This document shows positions 7,942 through 16,572 of a stretch of 64,000 bases of DNA, piece after piece. The notes beneath the pieces are model-generated. The model was not told the origin of the DNA and did not search any database. It saw only the letters and a program-made list of their open reading frames with translations. Both the position numbers and the translations under genes were made by a program. Position 1 is the first letter of the stretch; every line of letters starts with the position of its first letter. The stretch comes from M1-B18 sp048264125 (GTDB lineage Bacteria > Bacillota > Clostridia > Peptostreptococcales > Natronincolaceae): contig JBLXDM010000002.1 in the NCBI GenBank assembly GCA_048264125.1, positions 465,093-529,092 on the forward strand, in the 5' to 3' direction.

Positions 7942-8467
7942 ATAATAACTTTTTTATTTCACCGCCTAATAATAATAAAACAGGCAATATTATCAGTGCT
8001 ATAAAGCCTATAGGACTTCTGGTGAAATTAGCTATGTATCCGCCCTTTGGTATTTTAAACACATACGCTCCAACAATATTTGCACTTTCCACCAGCTGCT
8101 GATCCTCAACATTGTTGGCATCACCTTGGGTCTGGAATCTATAAATACCATTTTCCTGAAGGGTATTTATTACCCTATGGGTTACAAGCGTATTATTGTC
8201 GACTTGATAGGTTATCACATCTCCAATGACAATATTTTCCGAAGCTACTTTCTTAGTTACAATCATATCCCCCGGTTCAAGCATTGGCCTCATGCTGCCG
8301 CTTAGAACCGACATTGGGGTATAGCCCATAACCGATGGTAGATGATTCGGATTTCTTCTTGTTTGAAGCATAGAATAGCCGTTTAATAAAACCAATATAA
8401 GTAAAAATAATATTGCAATATTTCCTATCCACTTTAAGGCTTCTTTGTATCTCTTCTCCCTTTTCAT
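7913..8467 (-). CDS. sipW: Signal peptidase I, SipW (ER) type
   Basis: Membrane serine protease of the ER/SipW subgroup that cleaves signal peptides of a few dedicated exported proteins. There is a transmembrane segment at about 13-31. The box SVLSGSMRPMLEPGD carries the nucleophile (Ser58), followed by a basic partner that is His97 (VTHRVI) instead of Lys, which defines the SipW/ER type. A second membrane segment is near the C-terminus (about 153-170). First gene of the cluster, with AGGAGGGG before the ATG and a c-di-GMP-II riboswitch plus terminator about 120-230 bp upstream. The neighbouring genes carry the signal-peptide motif it is expected to process. Confidence 0.95.
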   Translation of the reverse strand: MKREKRYKEALKWIGNIAILFLLILVLLNGYSMLQTRRNPNHLPSVMGYTPMSVLSGSMRPMLEPGDMIVTKKVASENIVIGDVITYQVDNNTLVTHRVINTLQENGIYRFQTQGDANNVEDQQLVESANIVGAYVFKIPKGGYIANFTRSPIGFIALIILPVLLLLGGEIKKLLFEPDKKQGV

Positions 8468-8586
8468 TTGCCCCTCCTAATTTTAGTATTGTGCAATTTG
8501 ATTAATTTACTCTTTTCCCCTAATTATATATGTATTGTAACTTTGATGACATGCCGTTATTTCAGAAAATTCGTTGAATTTATTAG

Positions 8587-8624
8587 AGAAAAAAAATAGA
8601 CCTATTCTTTGAAAAGACTAGGTC
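8587..8624 (-). terminator. Terminator in the riboswitch expression platform of sipW
   Basis: Twelve-bp stem with one mismatch (8599-8610 with 8613-8624) followed on the minus strand by eight T. Its 5' arm (GACCTAG) includes the last bases of the conserved aptamer core (CCGACC), so aptamer folding and terminator folding compete. Confidence 0.85.
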
Positions 8625-8695
8625 GGTTGCACCACTCACTCCGCATACTCTAGGCGCCCATTTTTCAGAGTATACATCTACATGCCCTTTTTTAT
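8621..8695 (-). promoter_or_regulatory. c-di-GMP-II riboswitch upstream of sipW
   Basis: The minus strand contains the class-II cyclic di-GMP aptamer core: TGGGCGCC, then a short stem, then GTGAGTGGTGCAACCGACC. This matches the known clostridial class (GGGCAC...AGTAGTGCAACCGACC in Clostridium acetobutylicum) including the pseudoknot pairing GGGCGCC with GGTGC-CC. The 5' strand of helix P1 could not be placed with confidence. The overlap with the terminator predicts that ligand binding prevents termination, an ON switch; this is inferred from geometry. Confidence 0.88.
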
Positions 8696-8699
8696 TAAT

Positions 8700-9179
8700 T
8701 TTGCGATGTTACATACATATAGGACCCTTGTCCTATGTATAAGTTAATTGTAACCAATTTCCCATGTAAATATTTGTTATTTTTTCGTGTCGATATTATG
8801 ATTATTTCGATTTTTTATGATTTAATACCTAATTCTTCTTTCTTTTTCTGGAAATTGTTTACAAAATGCTTTTATATGAAAAATGAAAATTCTCTGTATA
8901 TATCCATTTTTCAATGTTCCCCAAAATGGGCTCTGTCGAAAATCATATTTTTTTCATTGAACTGATATATACAATTTTTTCTCTTATTAGTCCGACCTTT
9001 ACATATTGTATGTCTTTTCCCGGGAAATTTTTCGAAAAATACTGCTCTTGGCTTTGTAGCCAAACTGTAATATTATAATACTGTTACAATCATTCATTCT
9101 CTTAGCTATGTATGCTATCCTATTTATATACAGGTTTTATTGTAGCTACTATATATTAAATGACAGAGGAGGTAAGTGT
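8700..9179. other. Divergent intergenic region, sipW cluster / CAP-protein gene
   Basis: AT-rich gap holding the 5' end of the sipW leader, with a near-perfect hairpin at about 8711-8741 (ATAGGAC with GTCCTAT), and the upstream region of the CAP-protein gene. Short palindromes (TTGGCT/AGCCAA at 9049-9064 and a GTAATATTATAATAC element after it) lie before that gene. No confident promoter and no convincing gene are seen. Confidence 0.5.
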
Positions 9180-10475
9180 ATGCTTAAAAAAGGATATTTA
9201 TCTTTACTCATGGTCTTAACACTGACTTTTATTCTCTTTGCATCTACCTTCAATTATAGCTATGGCGAAACTGCTTTGATTAAGGTGGTTGTTGATAACA
9301 CAGACTTGAAATTCGATGTTTCTCCGATAAATGTCAATGGTAGGGTTTTAGTCCCTTTTCGAGTAATATCCGAGGCCTTAGGGGCTGAAGTAATATGGGA
9401 CGAGGCTACTCAAACGGTAGCTGCCGACAAGGCTGATATAACCATCAAGCTTACTATTGGCAGCAAAATTGCATTAGTCAACAATCGCCCTGTTACCCTG
9501 GATGTAGAGCCTCAAATAGTGGATAGTCGAACACTTGTGCCTATTCGTTTCTTTTCAGAAAGCTTTGGTTCAGATGTCTCTTGGGACAGCAATACACAGA
9601 CAGTTAACATTTCTTCTAAAAAGGAAGACTTGAAGCTCTCTCTTCAGGGAATAGGTTTAGGCTCCAGCCTTCAGGAGGTTACCAAGGCCTTTGGCAGCCC
9701 AAAGCGGATAGATGACAGCGAATATGACTTTAAGTGGTATATTTTTCATCAGGAGTATAAGGATTATACTCAAATAGGGATTAAGAATGATAGAGTTGTT
9801 GCCATATATAGTAATAATGGCCTTTGGGATAGTACTTATTTAAACATAGGTGCTGAAGAGAATATAGTTACAGGTCTTCTACCCTCACCAATAGATAGGA
9901 TTCAAAAGGGCAGTATCATATACCTATTGTCCAAAAATGATGGCTATAAAGTCTTTCCTATGGAAAACAGCTATCTGACGGTATTTTTTGATATTCACAA
10001 CTCAAATAGGATTACGGCAATTATGATTGTAGACAAAAATACCGAGGAGGCGTATCAGCCCAATAAATCCTACCCCTCCGCATTACGAAGAGTCTATGAG
10101 CTTCAGGCTTTTGATTTAGCCAATGCTATAAGGGTCAGAGAGGGATTGTCAGCCTTGACCTGGAGCGACAATGCCGCCTCAGCAGCCCTGAAGCACAGTA
10201 CCGATATGGCCACCAACTCCTATTTCGACCATACCAACCAAAAGGGAGAAAGTCCCTTTGACCGTATGAAAAAGGAAGGCATAAACTATGCAACAGCCGG
10301 GGAAAATCTGGCTGCCGGTCAACAAAATGCGATTTATGCCCACGAGGGTTGGATGCATTCCTTAGGACATAGGGAAATTCTTCTGGATGCTGATTTTAAA
10401 CGGATGGGAGTAGGCGTTGCCTTTGGAGGACCCTACAAAATATATTATACCCAGAACTATTTTACTGCAAGATAA
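9180..10475 (+). CDS. Secreted protein: copper-amine-oxidase-N domain plus CAP/SCP domain
   Basis: Exported protein of 431 aa. Signal peptide at residues 1-27 (hydrophobic, ends SYG). A two-repeat copper-amine-oxidase N-terminal-type module follows (about 33-147; VNGRVLVPFRVISEALGA and VDSRTLVPIRFFSESFGS), then a CAP-associated linker domain (about 155-290), then a C-terminal SCP/CAP domain (about 305-431) with NAIRVREGLSALTW, HSTDMATNSYFDHTN and AGENLAAG boxes. The arrangement resembles B. subtilis YlbC and spore-coat YkwD-like proteins, whose biochemical role is unclear. Start at 9180 follows AGAGGAGG; an upstream ATG at 9108 lacks one. Convergent with the HD-GYP gene, sharing a terminator. 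Confidence 0.88.
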   Translation: MLKKGYLSLLMVLTLTFILFASTFNYSYGETALIKVVVDNTDLKFDVSPINVNGRVLVPFRVISEALGAEVIWDEATQTVAADKADITIKLTIGSKIALVNNRPVTLDVEPQIVDSRTLVPIRFFSESFGSDVSWDSNTQTVNISSKKEDLKLSLQGIGLGSSLQEVTKAFGSPKRIDDSEYDFKWYIFHQEYKDYTQIGIKNDRVVAIYSNNGLWDSTYLNIGAEENIVTGLLPSPIDRIQKGSIIYLLSKNDGYKVFPMENSYLTVFFDIHNSNRITAIMIVDKNTEEAYQPNKSYPSALRRVYELQAFDLANAIRVREGLSALTWSDNAASAALKHSTDMATNSYFDHTNQKGESPFDRMKKEGINYATAGENLAAGQQNAIYAHEGWMHSLGHREILLDADFKRMGVGVAFGGPYKIYYTQNYFTAR

Positions 10476-10509
10476 GATACATGCTGTTGCCCATGCTGGA
10501 GGCATTTAA

Positions 10510-10551
10510 AAGGAGCTGTCGCAATAATAAATAGACGACAGCTCCTTTTTA
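10510..10551. terminator. Shared bidirectional terminator
   Basis: Eleven-bp stem (10511-10521 with 10536-10546), T5 on the plus side and T4 on the minus side, between two convergent genes. Confidence 0.85.
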
Positions 10552-10592
10552 TGAAAAAAGATGGTAAATTGTATGACTAAACGCATTAAATA

Positions 10593-11711
10593 CTACTCAA
10601 AATCTACTATGTACACCCCTTCGTTTTTAGGTTCAATCAAATCCAGCATTTCATCAGAAGGTATAAGCTTAATGATGGGCTTATATAGGTATTGCTTTGG
10701 AAGAAAGACGATATCTCCCCTTCTGCCGTCATTTAATCTCACCCGCTGACCAATGAAGCAATTTCCAATCCTTCTTAGAAAAATATACAATATTTTCGTA
10801 TCCAGCTTATCTATGTATTCTGTTTCTAAAATTCTGATGGCTTCGAAGGGTGTCTTCTTTTCACGATATGGCCTGCCGGAGGTCAAAGCATTATATATAT
10901 CTGCTATTGCTACGATTCTGGAAAAAAGCGGAATTTTATCTCTCTTAAAGCCCATAGGATAACCGCTGCCATCCATTCTTTCATGATGGAGTAAAATCGT
11001 TTGCTTTATCTTGTTATCAATATTTTCAAAGTCCTTTACCAGCTCATAGCTGTATAAAACGTGCTTTTTACACTCATCCTTTTCATCTGTGGTGAGGGGT
11101 CCCTTCTTATTCAGCAGCTCTGGGTCCATCTTCATTTTGCCGATATCCAGCAGCATTGCGCTTAGGGTCAGCTTTTCCAGATCTTCAGCCTTAAGTCCCA
11201 GCCACTGGCCTATGGCGTAGCTGATTAGAGTTACGTTGTGGCTGTGGGCATAGGTAATATCATCTAAATCCTTAATCTTTTCAATCAGCTGGAATACATT
11301 TACATTTCCTTTAAAGGCCACCAACGCCTTTTCTATGCTGGAGCTTATATTATCAGTGTTTATTCCCTCTCCTTTAAGAATTGCATCAAATTCATTTTGA
11401 AGATTGTCCTTTATTTGGGCAAAATCCTCTCTAAATTCCGCAATATATTGTAGCCGCTTTAGGGTTTCATCCTCATCGATGTCCAACAAATCAAGGTCTA
11501 TATCCTCAAAGCCCATATCTCTTCTAATTCTTACAGCCTCTATTTTATGATCCCTGAGATACTCCTTCATTCTCTCGACTTCTGATATTTTTGTCCCGCC
11601 TATAACTAAGACATTGCCAAACCTATTGATGACATCCTCATCAAATATCATTCCATTCCTTAAATCTTCAATTAATAGCGTCCTTGCCTCTTCCATAGCA
11701 TAATCGCTCAT
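10593..11711 (-). CDS. HD-GYP domain protein with altered HD motif
   Basis: Cytoplasmic HD-GYP family protein, a family that hydrolyses cyclic di-GMP. An N-terminal region of about 130 aa without a named domain precedes the HD-GYP core (about 150-300). Visible motifs are AHSHNV, LLDIGK, HHERMDGSGYP and IADIYNALTSGRPYR. The canonical LLHDIGK reads LLDIGK here, so the metal-binding His of the HD pair is replaced by Leu, and the usual DAL is NAL; catalysis may be reduced or lost. A further C-terminal part (about 300-372) is beta-rich. The GGGGGAGG site supports the start. It lies 3.1 kb from a c-di-GMP-II riboswitch. Confidence 0.85.
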   Translation of the reverse strand: MSDYAMEEARTLLIEDLRNGMIFDEDVINRFGNVLVIGGTKISEVERMKEYLRDHKIEAVRIRRDMGFEDIDLDLLDIDEDETLKRLQYIAEFREDFAQIKDNLQNEFDAILKGEGINTDNISSSIEKALVAFKGNVNVFQLIEKIKDLDDITYAHSHNVTLISYAIGQWLGLKAEDLEKLTLSAMLLDIGKMKMDPELLNKKGPLTTDEKDECKKHVLYSYELVKDFENIDNKIKQTILLHHERMDGSGYPMGFKRDKIPLFSRIVAIADIYNALTSGRPYREKKTPFEAIRILETEYIDKLDTKILYIFLRRIGNCFIGQRVRLNDGRRGDIVFLPKQYLYKPIIKLIPSDEMLDLIEPKNEGVYIVDFE

Positions 11712-11833
11712 GAAACATCCTCCCCCTAAAAGGTTATGTATAATTGCATAAATATTCTTACTATCTATATCGGTATATTTGTCGGATTATATAGAGTCTT
11801 GGCGAAATATTACATTTAATCAAGCAAATGAAG

Positions 11834-11863
11834 TTAAAAAAAGGACCCGAAGCTCAGGTCCTT
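11834..11863 (-). terminator. Terminator of metG-tatD
   Basis: Stem AAGGACC/GGTCCTT (11841-11847 with 11857-11863) followed by seven T on the minus strand, 26 bp after tatD. Confidence 0.88.
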
Positions 11864-11888
11864 AAATTTTTATTGATTTTTTTGTTCA

Positions 11889-12659
11889 TTATTTATTTTT
11901 CATAAACAAAGCAATCGCATTTTCCTTTGTTTTGTTGGCAACCTCTTCATAGGAAATACCCTTTGCTGCTGCAATAGCCTCCGCCACCAGAGCCACATAG
12001 GCCGGTTGGTTTGTCTTTCCCCTGTGGGGAACCGGTGCAAGATAAGGGCTATCGGTTTCTATCAATAGCCAGTCTAATGGTATTTCTTTAGCTACCTCAT
12101 GGGTTTTCTTCGCATTTTTAAAGGTTAAGGGACCTGCTAGGGAAATATATATGCCCTGTTTAACATACTGCCTTGCCAGCTCAACGCTACCAGAGTAGCA
12201 ATGCATCACACAGCCGTACTCTTCTGCATTGTTGTCCTTAAGCAGGTCATAAACCTCCTGATGCGCATCTCTATCATGGATTATCATCGGCAGCTTCAGC
12301 TCCTTCGCCAAAAGAACCTGCCTTTCAAACCAGTATCTCTGCTGTTCTCTGGGGGAATGATCATAATAGTAGTCCAGACCTATTTCTCCAATAGCTAAAA
12401 CCTTAGGTCCTTGGGCCAGCTTGCGAAGCTGATTTATGGTTTCCTCCGCCATATCCTTTACATCATGGGGATGCACCCCTACAGCAGCGTATATCATTTC
12501 ATACTTATCCGCCAGCGCCACAGCCCTTATTGAGGTTGCTAAATCAGCTCCTGGATTTAATATAAGGTCTACACCATTTGCCCTCGCTTCTTCTAAGATT
12601 TGATCTCTATCGGCATCAAATCTGCCATCATCTAAATGTGCATGACTATCGAATAACAT
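11889..12659 (-). CDS. tatD: TatD-family metal-dependent hydrolase / DNase
   Basis: TIM-barrel metallohydrolase of the TatD/YabD family, associated with 3'-5' DNA exonuclease activity and quality control. The metal ligands are visible: DSHAHLD at residues 4-10, GEIGLDYYY (about 92), IHDRDA (about 128), MHCYSGS (about 152) and ETDSPYLAP (about 202). Length 256 aa is normal. It follows metG by 12 bp, the same pairing as metS-yabD in B. subtilis, and shares the metG T-box-controlled transcript. Confidence 0.95.
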   Translation of the reverse strand: MLFDSHAHLDDGRFDADRDQILEEARANGVDLILNPGADLATSIRAVALADKYEMIYAAVGVHPHDVKDMAEETINQLRKLAQGPKVLAIGEIGLDYYYDHSPREQQRYWFERQVLLAKELKLPMIIHDRDAHQEVYDLLKDNNAEEYGCVMHCYSGSVELARQYVKQGIYISLAGPLTFKNAKKTHEVAKEIPLDWLLIETDSPYLAPVPHRGKTNQPAYVALVAEAIAAAKGISYEEVANKTKENAIALFMKNK

Positions 12660-12671
12660 TTCCTTTGCCTC

Positions 12672-14633
12672 CTAGCTCAATGGTACCCCCGGTACGATTT
12701 CCCCATCAACTGTCCCCAGAACCAGCTTATCCTCATGGGAAGCAGCTAATATCATGCCCTGAGACTCTATACCTCTTAGTTTCACAGGCTTAAGGTTTGC
12801 CAATAGCAGCACTGTTTTACCCACCATATCCTCCGGCTTATAATGCGCTGCTATACCGGATACCACCTGTCTTGTTTCGTCACCAACCTGAAGCTGCAGC
12901 ACCAGTAGCTTATCTGCCTTTGGATGCTTTTCAGCCTTGATTACCTTCGCTGCCCTTATGTCTATCTTATCAAAGTCATCAATGGTGATTTCTGCCTTAG
13001 GCTCTATCTTTAAGGTCTCTTTTTCCTCAGGTATTCCGTTTATTTTTTTGAAATAATCAGCATTTACCCTTTCCAGCTCCTCAATCTCCTTATCAGCCTC
13101 TAGTCTAGGGAAAAGCACATCGCCTCTTTGTACCTTTATGCCTGCAGGTAGCTTACCAAATACCGATGCATCCTCCCAGCCGATGCCTTCTTCTCCCTCG
13201 ATACCCAACTGTGCCCAGATTTTACCTGAAGTCGCCTCCATAAAGGGCTTCAATAAAATGGAGATAATTCTAATACTGTCTGCTAAATTATACATCACTA
13301 CATCTAATCTGTCCTTATTTGCCTCATCCTTTGCCAGGATCCAAGGAGTTGTTTCATCAATGTATTTATTAACTCTGCGGATTACCTTCCATATTTCCTC
13401 CAACGCCTGATGGAATTGAAGCTTATCAATTGCATCCTCTACCTTTGCTGCTGCAGAGGTTGCCAGCCTTCTTACTTCCTCATCCAGCTCCGTAGCTGCC
13501 TTAGCCTCAGGAATGATGCCATCATTGTATTTTTCGATCATACTGATGCTTCGGCTTAACAGGTTACCCAAGTCATTGGACAAATCCGCATTAAATCTAT
13601 TGATAAAGATTCTGTTGGTATAGGTTCCATCATAGCCAAAGGTGAATTCCCTCAGCAGGAAGTATTTTAACGCATCTAGGCCGTATCTCTCAATTAAAGG
13701 CTCCGGATATACGATATTTCCCTTTGATTTTGACATTTTGTCGTCTCCGAACATAATCCAGCCATGACCATATACCAGCTTCGGTAATGGTTCATCTAAA
13801 GCCATCAGCATTGCAGGCCATATAATTGTATGGAACCTGATGATTTCCTTCGCCATGATATGAACATTGGCAGGCCAATATTTCTCGTATTTTTCTGTAT
13901 TTTCGGAGCCATAGCCCAGCCCTGTAATATAGTTAGAAAGCGCATCTATCCATACATATATAACATGCTTCGGGTCAAAGGGAACGGGAATACCCCAGTT
14001 GAAGGTTGTCCTTGAAACACATAAATCCTCCAGGCCTGGCTTTAGGAAATTGTTCAGCATTTCATTTCTTCTGGAGTCCGGAAAGCAGATTTCAGGATGC
14101 TCATCATAATATTTTAGTAGACGGTCCTGGTACTTGGATAGCTTGAAGAAATAAGCCTCCTCCTTAGCCAAATGGGCCGGACGTCCACAATCGGGACATA
14201 AGTTGCCCTCCTTCAGCTGAGTATCCGTCCAAAAGGATTCGCAGGGGGTACAATACCAGCCTTCATATTCACTTTTATAGATATCTCCCTGATCGTATAG
14301 CCTTTGAAAAATTCCCTGTACAGCCTTAACGTGATGATCGTCGGTTGTACGGATAAAGATATCATAGGATATATCCATGCTTTTCCATATTTCCTTTATA
14401 TCCCTTACAATCTCATCCACATATGCCTTAGGGGTCATTCCCTTTGCTTCAGCAGCTTTTTGAATCTTCTCACCATGCTCGTCGGTACCGGTTAAAAACT
14501 GCACGTCATACCCTGTAAAACGCTTGAACCGGGCCAAAACATCGGCTGCAACTGTAGTATAGGTATGCCCAATATGAAGCTTTGCACTGGGATAATAGAT
14601 GGGGGTTGTAACATAATAGGTGCCTTTTTTCAT
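12672..14633 (-). CDS. metG: Methionyl-tRNA synthetase
   Basis: Class I aminoacyl-tRNA synthetase charging tRNA-Met. HIGH motif as KLHIGHTYTT (about 17-26), zinc-type insertion with two CxxC pairs (YCTPCE and CPDCGR, about 127-150), and KMSKS loop as DDKMSKSKGN (about 300). The C-terminal 110 residues form the tRNA-binding OB-fold typical of longer MetRS (DFDKIDIRAAKVIKAEKHPKADKL). Length 653 aa. The AAGGAGGAAGG site fits the start. Preceded by a T-box leader. Confidence 0.98.
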   Translation of the reverse strand: MKKGTYYVTTPIYYPSAKLHIGHTYTTVAADVLARFKRFTGYDVQFLTGTDEHGEKIQKAAEAKGMTPKAYVDEIVRDIKEIWKSMDISYDIFIRTTDDHHVKAVQGIFQRLYDQGDIYKSEYEGWYCTPCESFWTDTQLKEGNLCPDCGRPAHLAKEEAYFFKLSKYQDRLLKYYDEHPEICFPDSRRNEMLNNFLKPGLEDLCVSRTTFNWGIPVPFDPKHVIYVWIDALSNYITGLGYGSENTEKYEKYWPANVHIMAKEIIRFHTIIWPAMLMALDEPLPKLVYGHGWIMFGDDKMSKSKGNIVYPEPLIERYGLDALKYFLLREFTFGYDGTYTNRIFINRFNADLSNDLGNLLSRSISMIEKYNDGIIPEAKAATELDEEVRRLATSAAAKVEDAIDKLQFHQALEEIWKVIRRVNKYIDETTPWILAKDEANKDRLDVVMYNLADSIRIISILLKPFMEATSGKIWAQLGIEGEEGIGWEDASVFGKLPAGIKVQRGDVLFPRLEADKEIEELERVNADYFKKINGIPEEKETLKIEPKAEITIDDFDKIDIRAAKVIKAEKHPKADKLLVLQLQVGDETRQVVSGIAAHYKPEDMVGKTVLLLANLKPVKLRGIESQGMILAASHEDKLVLGTVDGEIVPGVPLS

Positions 14634-14694
14634 TTTCCTTCCTCCTTATAGCCAATTTTTTATAGCTTTACCTAAAAATTTAAAATAAACATCA

Positions 14695-14955
14695 AAAAAC
14701 CCTCGCCCCAACAAAGGGACGAGGGTTAACTCGCGATACCACCCTAATTTATCATTGCCTTTCAACAATAAACTCAGTAGGTGAAAGCCTTCACCTTGCC
14801 CTTCTAACGGAGGCAACTCCGATATGGTCTAAATGCATTAGCGGTTCAACCATATAGTTCAGGGGCCATCTTCAGTTGATTCCTTCAGCACCGGCTTTCA
14901 CCTGCCCCGGCTCTCTTTTAGCTGCTGTCCTCCACCTACTCTTCCCGTCATTACT
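14695..14955 (-). promoter_or_regulatory. T-box riboswitch leader of metG
   Basis: The minus strand shows the T-box sequence AGGGTGGTATCGCG (14732-14745) and a downstream terminator (CCTCGTCCC/GGGGCGAGG, 14701-14725, then TTTTTT). Upstream is a long Stem I region starting GAGTAGGTGGAGGACAG with the distal AGAGAGCCGG element. Two ATG triplets near the end of Stem I are candidate methionine specifiers; I could not decide between them. Uncharged tRNA-Met is expected to stabilise the antiterminator. Confidence 0.93.
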
Positions 14956-14980
14956 TTTCATTTAAATAGTATTATACAAT

Positions 14981-15009
14981 AATATATTCCAATATACATA
15001 AATTGTCAA
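14981..15009 (-). promoter_or_regulatory. Sigma-A promoter of the metG T-box transcript
   Basis: Minus strand TTGACA (15004-15009), 17-bp spacer, TATATT (14981-14986), just upstream of the T-box leader. Confidence 0.75.
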
Positions 15010-15041
15010 GGAATATTGTGTTTTTAAAGGTGATATGCTAT

Positions 15042-15980
15042 TCAGCCCTTCAATTTATTAGAGGCTTTAACTGCGTTCAATATTGCCTTTTCCATAGCCT
15101 CATTCGCCAGAAGTCCAATAACATTTATATCCGCCTTTAAATTACCTGTGGACAGGGTATAGATGGTGTCCCCATCCAGCTGTGTATGTACGGGTCTGAT
15201 GACACGAGCATAGGCATTATGTGTCATGGCGGCTACTTTTTTTGCCTCTGCCTTAGTCAGGGCAGCATTAGTTGCCACCACCCCCAGTGTGGTGTTTTCC
15301 ATAAAGGCGTTTTCCTTCATGACCGTCATAGACTTCATAATCTCCAGAGTATTTAAAAAGGTGCTTTTATCAGGACCTGTGGCTCCTGCTATTATACTGT
15401 TAATCTCCGGATCAACGATATCACCAAAGGCATTTACCGCCACTATGGCACCTACTACGATGTCCCCCAGCTGTATACTCCAGGTTCCTATGCCACCCTC
15501 CATTGCATTGGCTGCACCGGCTATCTTGCCTACGGTGGCCCCTGCTCCTGCCCCCAAAAGCCCCTGTCTATATTCCTTAGCACTGGCATTTATGCAGGCT
15601 CTATAGCCCATTGCGCTGTCGGGACGACGCTTAGGATTTCCTACACCTAAGTCAAAGAGGACTGATGCCGGAACAATGGGAACACGCGCCACCCCCACAT
15701 CAAAGCCTATCTCTCTCTCCTCCAAATACGCCATAACACCTCCGGCAGCCTCCAGACCGAAGGCACTTCCCCCCGTCAACAATATACCATGCACCTTATC
15801 CACCATGTTTACGGGGTCCAGCAGAGCCGTTTCCCTGCTGCCGGGAGCGCCTCCTCTTATATCCACTCCGGCAGTAGCACCGTCTTCACATAATATTACA
15901 GTACAGCCGGTTCTGTCCTCCATGTCCTCTGCATGTCCAACCTTAATGCCTGGCACATCGACAATCCCTCTTTCCGTCAT
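15042..15980 (-). CDS. P1-family (DmpA-like) peptidase
   Basis: Ntn-hydrolase of the S58/P1 family (DmpA, beta-peptidyl aminopeptidase relatives), normally self-cleaved into alpha and beta chains. The sequence shows the N-terminal GIKVGHAED and TGCTVILCEDGA, the DIRGGAPGSRET loop, LLTGGSAFGLEAAGGV (about 70-85) and the self-cleavage region ENTTLGVVATNAALTK (about 228), in which a Thr after Asn would be the new N-terminal nucleophile. Length 312 aa is typical. GGAAGGAGGATC precedes the ATG. It stands alone between the metG leader and spmB; a repeat copy abuts its ribosome binding site. Substrate unknown. Confidence 0.88.
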   Translation of the reverse strand: MTERGIVDVPGIKVGHAEDMEDRTGCTVILCEDGATAGVDIRGGAPGSRETALLDPVNMVDKVHGILLTGGSAFGLEAAGGVMAYLEEREIGFDVGVARVPIVPASVLFDLGVGNPKRRPDSAMGYRACINASAKEYRQGLLGAGAGATVGKIAGAANAMEGGIGTWSIQLGDIVVGAIVAVNAFGDIVDPEINSIIAGATGPDKSTFLNTLEIMKSMTVMKENAFMENTTLGVVATNAALTKAEAKKVAAMTHNAYARVIRPVHTQLDGDTIYTLSTGNLKADINVIGLLANEAMEKAILNAVKASNKLKG

Positions 15981-15995
15981 GCTGATCCTCCTTCC

Positions 15996-16045
15996 TTTTG
16001 ACTTTGTATAAACCTACCTCTCATCTTATTATGCAATTTTCTCAT
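15996..16045 (+). repeat. Dispersed intergenic repeat, copy 2 (right half)
   Basis: TTTTGACTTTGTATAAAC followed by CTCATCTTATTATGCAATTTTCTCA, matching the right half of copy 1. It fills the space between the P1-peptidase ribosome binding site and the spmB stop codon. Confidence 0.65.
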
Positions 16046-16572
16046 CCAAAAAACCACCTGCATATATACACTGAGGCTATTACTGCAGCAGCATGGGAAA
16101 TCAAGGCAGCTGCGGCAGTGTGCCGGCTCTTTTTTATCCCTACAGCACCGAAATATACAGCCATAGTAAAAAAAATTGTCTCGGCTGAGCCCATCATTAT
16201 TGAAGCAACCCTTCCAACAAAGCTGTCGGCTCCGTAATGCTGAAGTATGTCCCTAAGGACCGCCAGAGCACCACTGCCGGAAACTGGGCGTATAAAGGCC
16301 AACGGCAGCACCTCCGCCGGAATACCAAGGGGCTTTAAAAGAGGTGCAAAAATCCCCACCAAAAAATCCATCCCTCCGGATTTTCTTAATACTCCAATGG
16401 CTAAAAATATAGCGATAAGATAGGGCATTATCTTCAGTGCAGTTTTAAAGCCCTCCCCTGCCCCCTCGATGAAGGCTTCATATATATTTACTCCCTTAAA
16501 ATAGCCATGTATTAATATGATCGACATCATGGCGGGTATTGCAAATATTGACAATAGATTTAACAGCCTCAT
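16042..16572 (-). CDS. spmB: Spore maturation protein B
   Basis: Integral membrane protein needed with SpmA for spore core dehydration in B. subtilis. It has several hydrophobic segments and the nucleoside-recognition (Gate) domain pattern, with AEVLPLAFIRPVSGSGAL and a C-terminal IMMGSAETIFFTMAVYFG. 176 aa, normal length. Its ATG overlaps the spmA stop by one base (TAATG), so translation is probably coupled. Confidence 0.95.
   Translation of the reverse strand: MRLLNLLSIFAIPAMMSIILIHGYFKGVNIYEAFIEGAGEGFKTALKIMPYLIAIFLAIGVLRKSGGMDFLVGIFAPLLKPLGIPAEVLPLAFIRPVSGSGALAVLRDILQHYGADSFVGRVASIMMGSAETIFFTMAVYFGAVGIKKSRHTAAAALISHAAAVIASVYICRWFFG

Noticed and set aside
8735..8965. 76-codon plus-strand frame in the sipW/CAP spacer
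   Set aside because: No ribosome binding site, Phe/Ile-rich composition of AT-rich non-coding DNA.
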